Assembly: GCA_009760855.2 (NCBI GenBank)
Contig: WPIO01000004.1
Span: 5,650,501-5,714,500 of the forward strand
From: Cristatella mucedo
Lineage: Eukaryota; Bryozoa; Phylactolaemata; Cristatellidae
Direction: 5' to 3'
DNA length: 64,000 nucleotides
Shown: one piece after another, positions 62,420 through 64,000 of the stretch
Layout: each line of letters begins with the position of its first letter
Position numbering within the stretch: position 1 is the first letter of the stretch
Position numbers and translations under genes: made by a program
Notes under the pieces: generated by a model
Databases searched by the model: none
What the model was told of the DNA's origin: nothing
Seen by the model: the letters and a program-made list of their open reading frames with translations, nothing else

Positions 62420-64000
62420 GTATTCTCTGGGCATTAGTATGATGAGGCTGCAATGATTAGTACCTCTGCTTTTTGAATTGCTGCATTTTGTCTGGCTAAA
62501 TTATGCCCAGTTACCACAAACCGGTCAGCATTATTTGAGCAGTATGCGTTTTTGCAGTTTGTTTCTGTGTATAGGAACTTTTGCCTCGTCAAACAATGAG
62601 CCGCTGCCTTCGCGATGTAGAAGTGTTGCTATTCTCAGCTGCTTGGGGCTTGCTGCTTTCTTGGCACTGGCAGCTGATCGATATGCACTTTCCTTCCGTG
62701 CATAACTGCAGTGCCGTGCTCTACACATTCTTTGAATTTTTATCTGCTGACCCACCAGAAGTGCTGCTTAGCAATTGCAATCTGCTTGGCAACAGGAAAC
62801 TCGTCAGCAGATCATTAATTAGCACCAGTGCTGCTCATGCTTTACCGGCTGCTGCTTCGTCAGCAGTAGTTTTGACCTGCCGCTGGCTCAACAGGCTATT
62901 AACTTTCTCTATGGTTCTATATGTCTCTCCTGTCTTTGTCTTGGCTCCTGCCCAGCGATTCGGCCCTGACTTGAGAGTGAGAGTGCTCGATCAGGCTTGG
63001 ACTAATTGTCCATTGGTCCAGCAGGACGTGACCCACACAATCGAATTTCGGCAGCCTGACCGACCGTGTCGACGGCCATGATAGGTTCGATCGTCCTCGA
63101 TCGTTGCTACGGCGCAGTCGCGCGGGGAAGTGCAGGTAATTATTCCGTAGTCTCTTGTCGAAGCTGACTCGCAGAAGACTCGGTTGGCAAGCTGGTGATA
63201 TCGTGAACCTGAGAGGCAAGCTTGCCTATACATGCATATAAGAGAAACAAAACGTTGAATGGGTAAGGCGCCTGCCATTGGCAGCGGCGAAAGCCTGACT
63301 GCAACCCCACTAGACCAGCCAGATGCAGGCTTTGTTTTTTTGTAGAGAGAAAGTGCGAGTGAGATGGAGTAGGGGGAGGACTTGAGCTCTTGCTATGCAA
63401 GTCCGACTGCTGCCGTGTGACGACGATCTTTGTTTTTTCTGTCGCAAGTGGAAAGGCAGAGTCACATGCCGCCCGAAGCACATGCCTGCGTGCGTAGCTG
63501 CGATAGGGGCATATGCCATCATTGTTGGCCTGCTGCATCGGCCCAACGATGCTTCCGGTCGTCGTAGCACTCGTGCGAAGACCAGTATCGGTTAGCTGCT
63601 TCTTGCTGCTGCTGCTGCTGCAGTGCTCCTCACGGAGCAGCTAGAGCTAGGAAAGTGGCACATGTCACGCACGGGTCAGCTCTGCTTGTGAGGAATCAGT
63701 GGCCATTCAGGCGATGCCGCCTTGCTGCAGGCAGCCACAAGTCGATACTTGTTCGCCTTGGAAGAATGCGTTTGGCGCCAGAATTTTGCAAGGCGCATCG
63801 ATCGAGCTCGCGTGTGACATCGATCGAGCTCGTGTGTTGGCCGGTCAGCAGGCAACTCTGTAGCTGGCGCCTGTGTGCAGAGCTGGTCAAGCAGTGAGCA
63901 TCGGACTCTGCAAACACTAGCCGTACTCTTGGAGTGCTAGTATACCTCCTATATAATCAGTGCCCTAGGCCGGTTGTCGATCTCTTGTTTGCCCGGCGGT
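62420..64000. other. Unassigned right end
   Basis: A 166-codon + strand frame (62581-63081) and a 132-codon - strand frame (63140-63538) exist, but neither shows a domain. A Cys/His-rich CFFCRKWKGRVTCRPKHMPA at about 63430-63495 (+) is suggestive but too short to assign. A (GCT)n lies at about 63604-63624. Confidence 0.35.

Noticed and set aside
62581-63081. 166-codon + strand frame
   Set aside because: No domain, coiled coil or splice support. Composition is like the surrounding non-coding DNA.

Overview
The window is eukaryotic and almost certainly from an intron-rich invertebrate animal. The evidence is canonical GT-AG introns, a CpG-rich promoter, many decayed non-LTR retrotransposons, tRNA-derived SINEs and long (CT)n microsatellites. 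I cannot name the species or phylum from the sequence alone. There are no operons, ribosome binding sites, CRISPR arrays or rRNA genes.

One gene dominates: a complete SEC24 COPII coat subunit of the SEC24C/D type on the + strand. It has 22 coding exons from 14624 to 41928, chained by exact splice phases into 3630 nt (1209 residues plus stop). Its CpG-rich promoter lies at about 13.7-14.62 kb. Its introns carry LINE and SINE fragments, a 49-bp higher-order minisatellite, (CT)n arrays and an unusual set of perfect palindromes.

A second recognisable gene is the last exon of a small mitochondrial protein, NDUFAF8-like with a CX9C motif, on the - strand at 3877-3993. A possible 62-residue three-exon micro-gene is at 55655-55962 (unrecognised, low confidence).

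The rest is a repeat landscape. (1) An L2/CR1-like LINE family (family A) has an RT ending in a conserved 3' UTR and an (ATT)n tail, with about 20 fragments. One old copy at 4.47-6.6 kb is split by two later LINE insertions. The longest copy, 44.17-46.58 kb, is split by a TG...CA element that looks like a solo LTR with a target-site duplication. (2) A second LINE family (family B) ends in TTACATT-like sequence, with six copies. (3) A tRNA-derived SINE family has a shared tail. (4) LTR-retrotransposon debris includes a frameshifted gag remnant (8.64-9.06 kb), convergent inverted LTRs with a primer-binding-site-like motif (49.44-50.38 kb) and an LTR start after a polypurine tract (53.51 kb). (5) An intact 187-bp hAT MITE at 56394-56580 has a perfect 8-bp target-site duplication and resembles a family known from vertebrate genomes.

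Layout: 0-2.4 kb is non-coding with a 22-bp minisatellite; 2.4-11.9 kb is LINE nests, the NDUFAF8-like exon and gag debris; 12-14.6 kb is GC-rich and leads into the SEC24 promoter; 14.6-41.9 kb is SEC24; 42.6-46.8 kb is LINEs, the LTR-like insertion and a SINE; 47-54 kb is LTR debris and simple repeats; 54-57 kb holds an internally repeated ORF, the micro-gene candidate and the hAT MITE; 57-64 kb is decayed LINEs and unassigned sequence.
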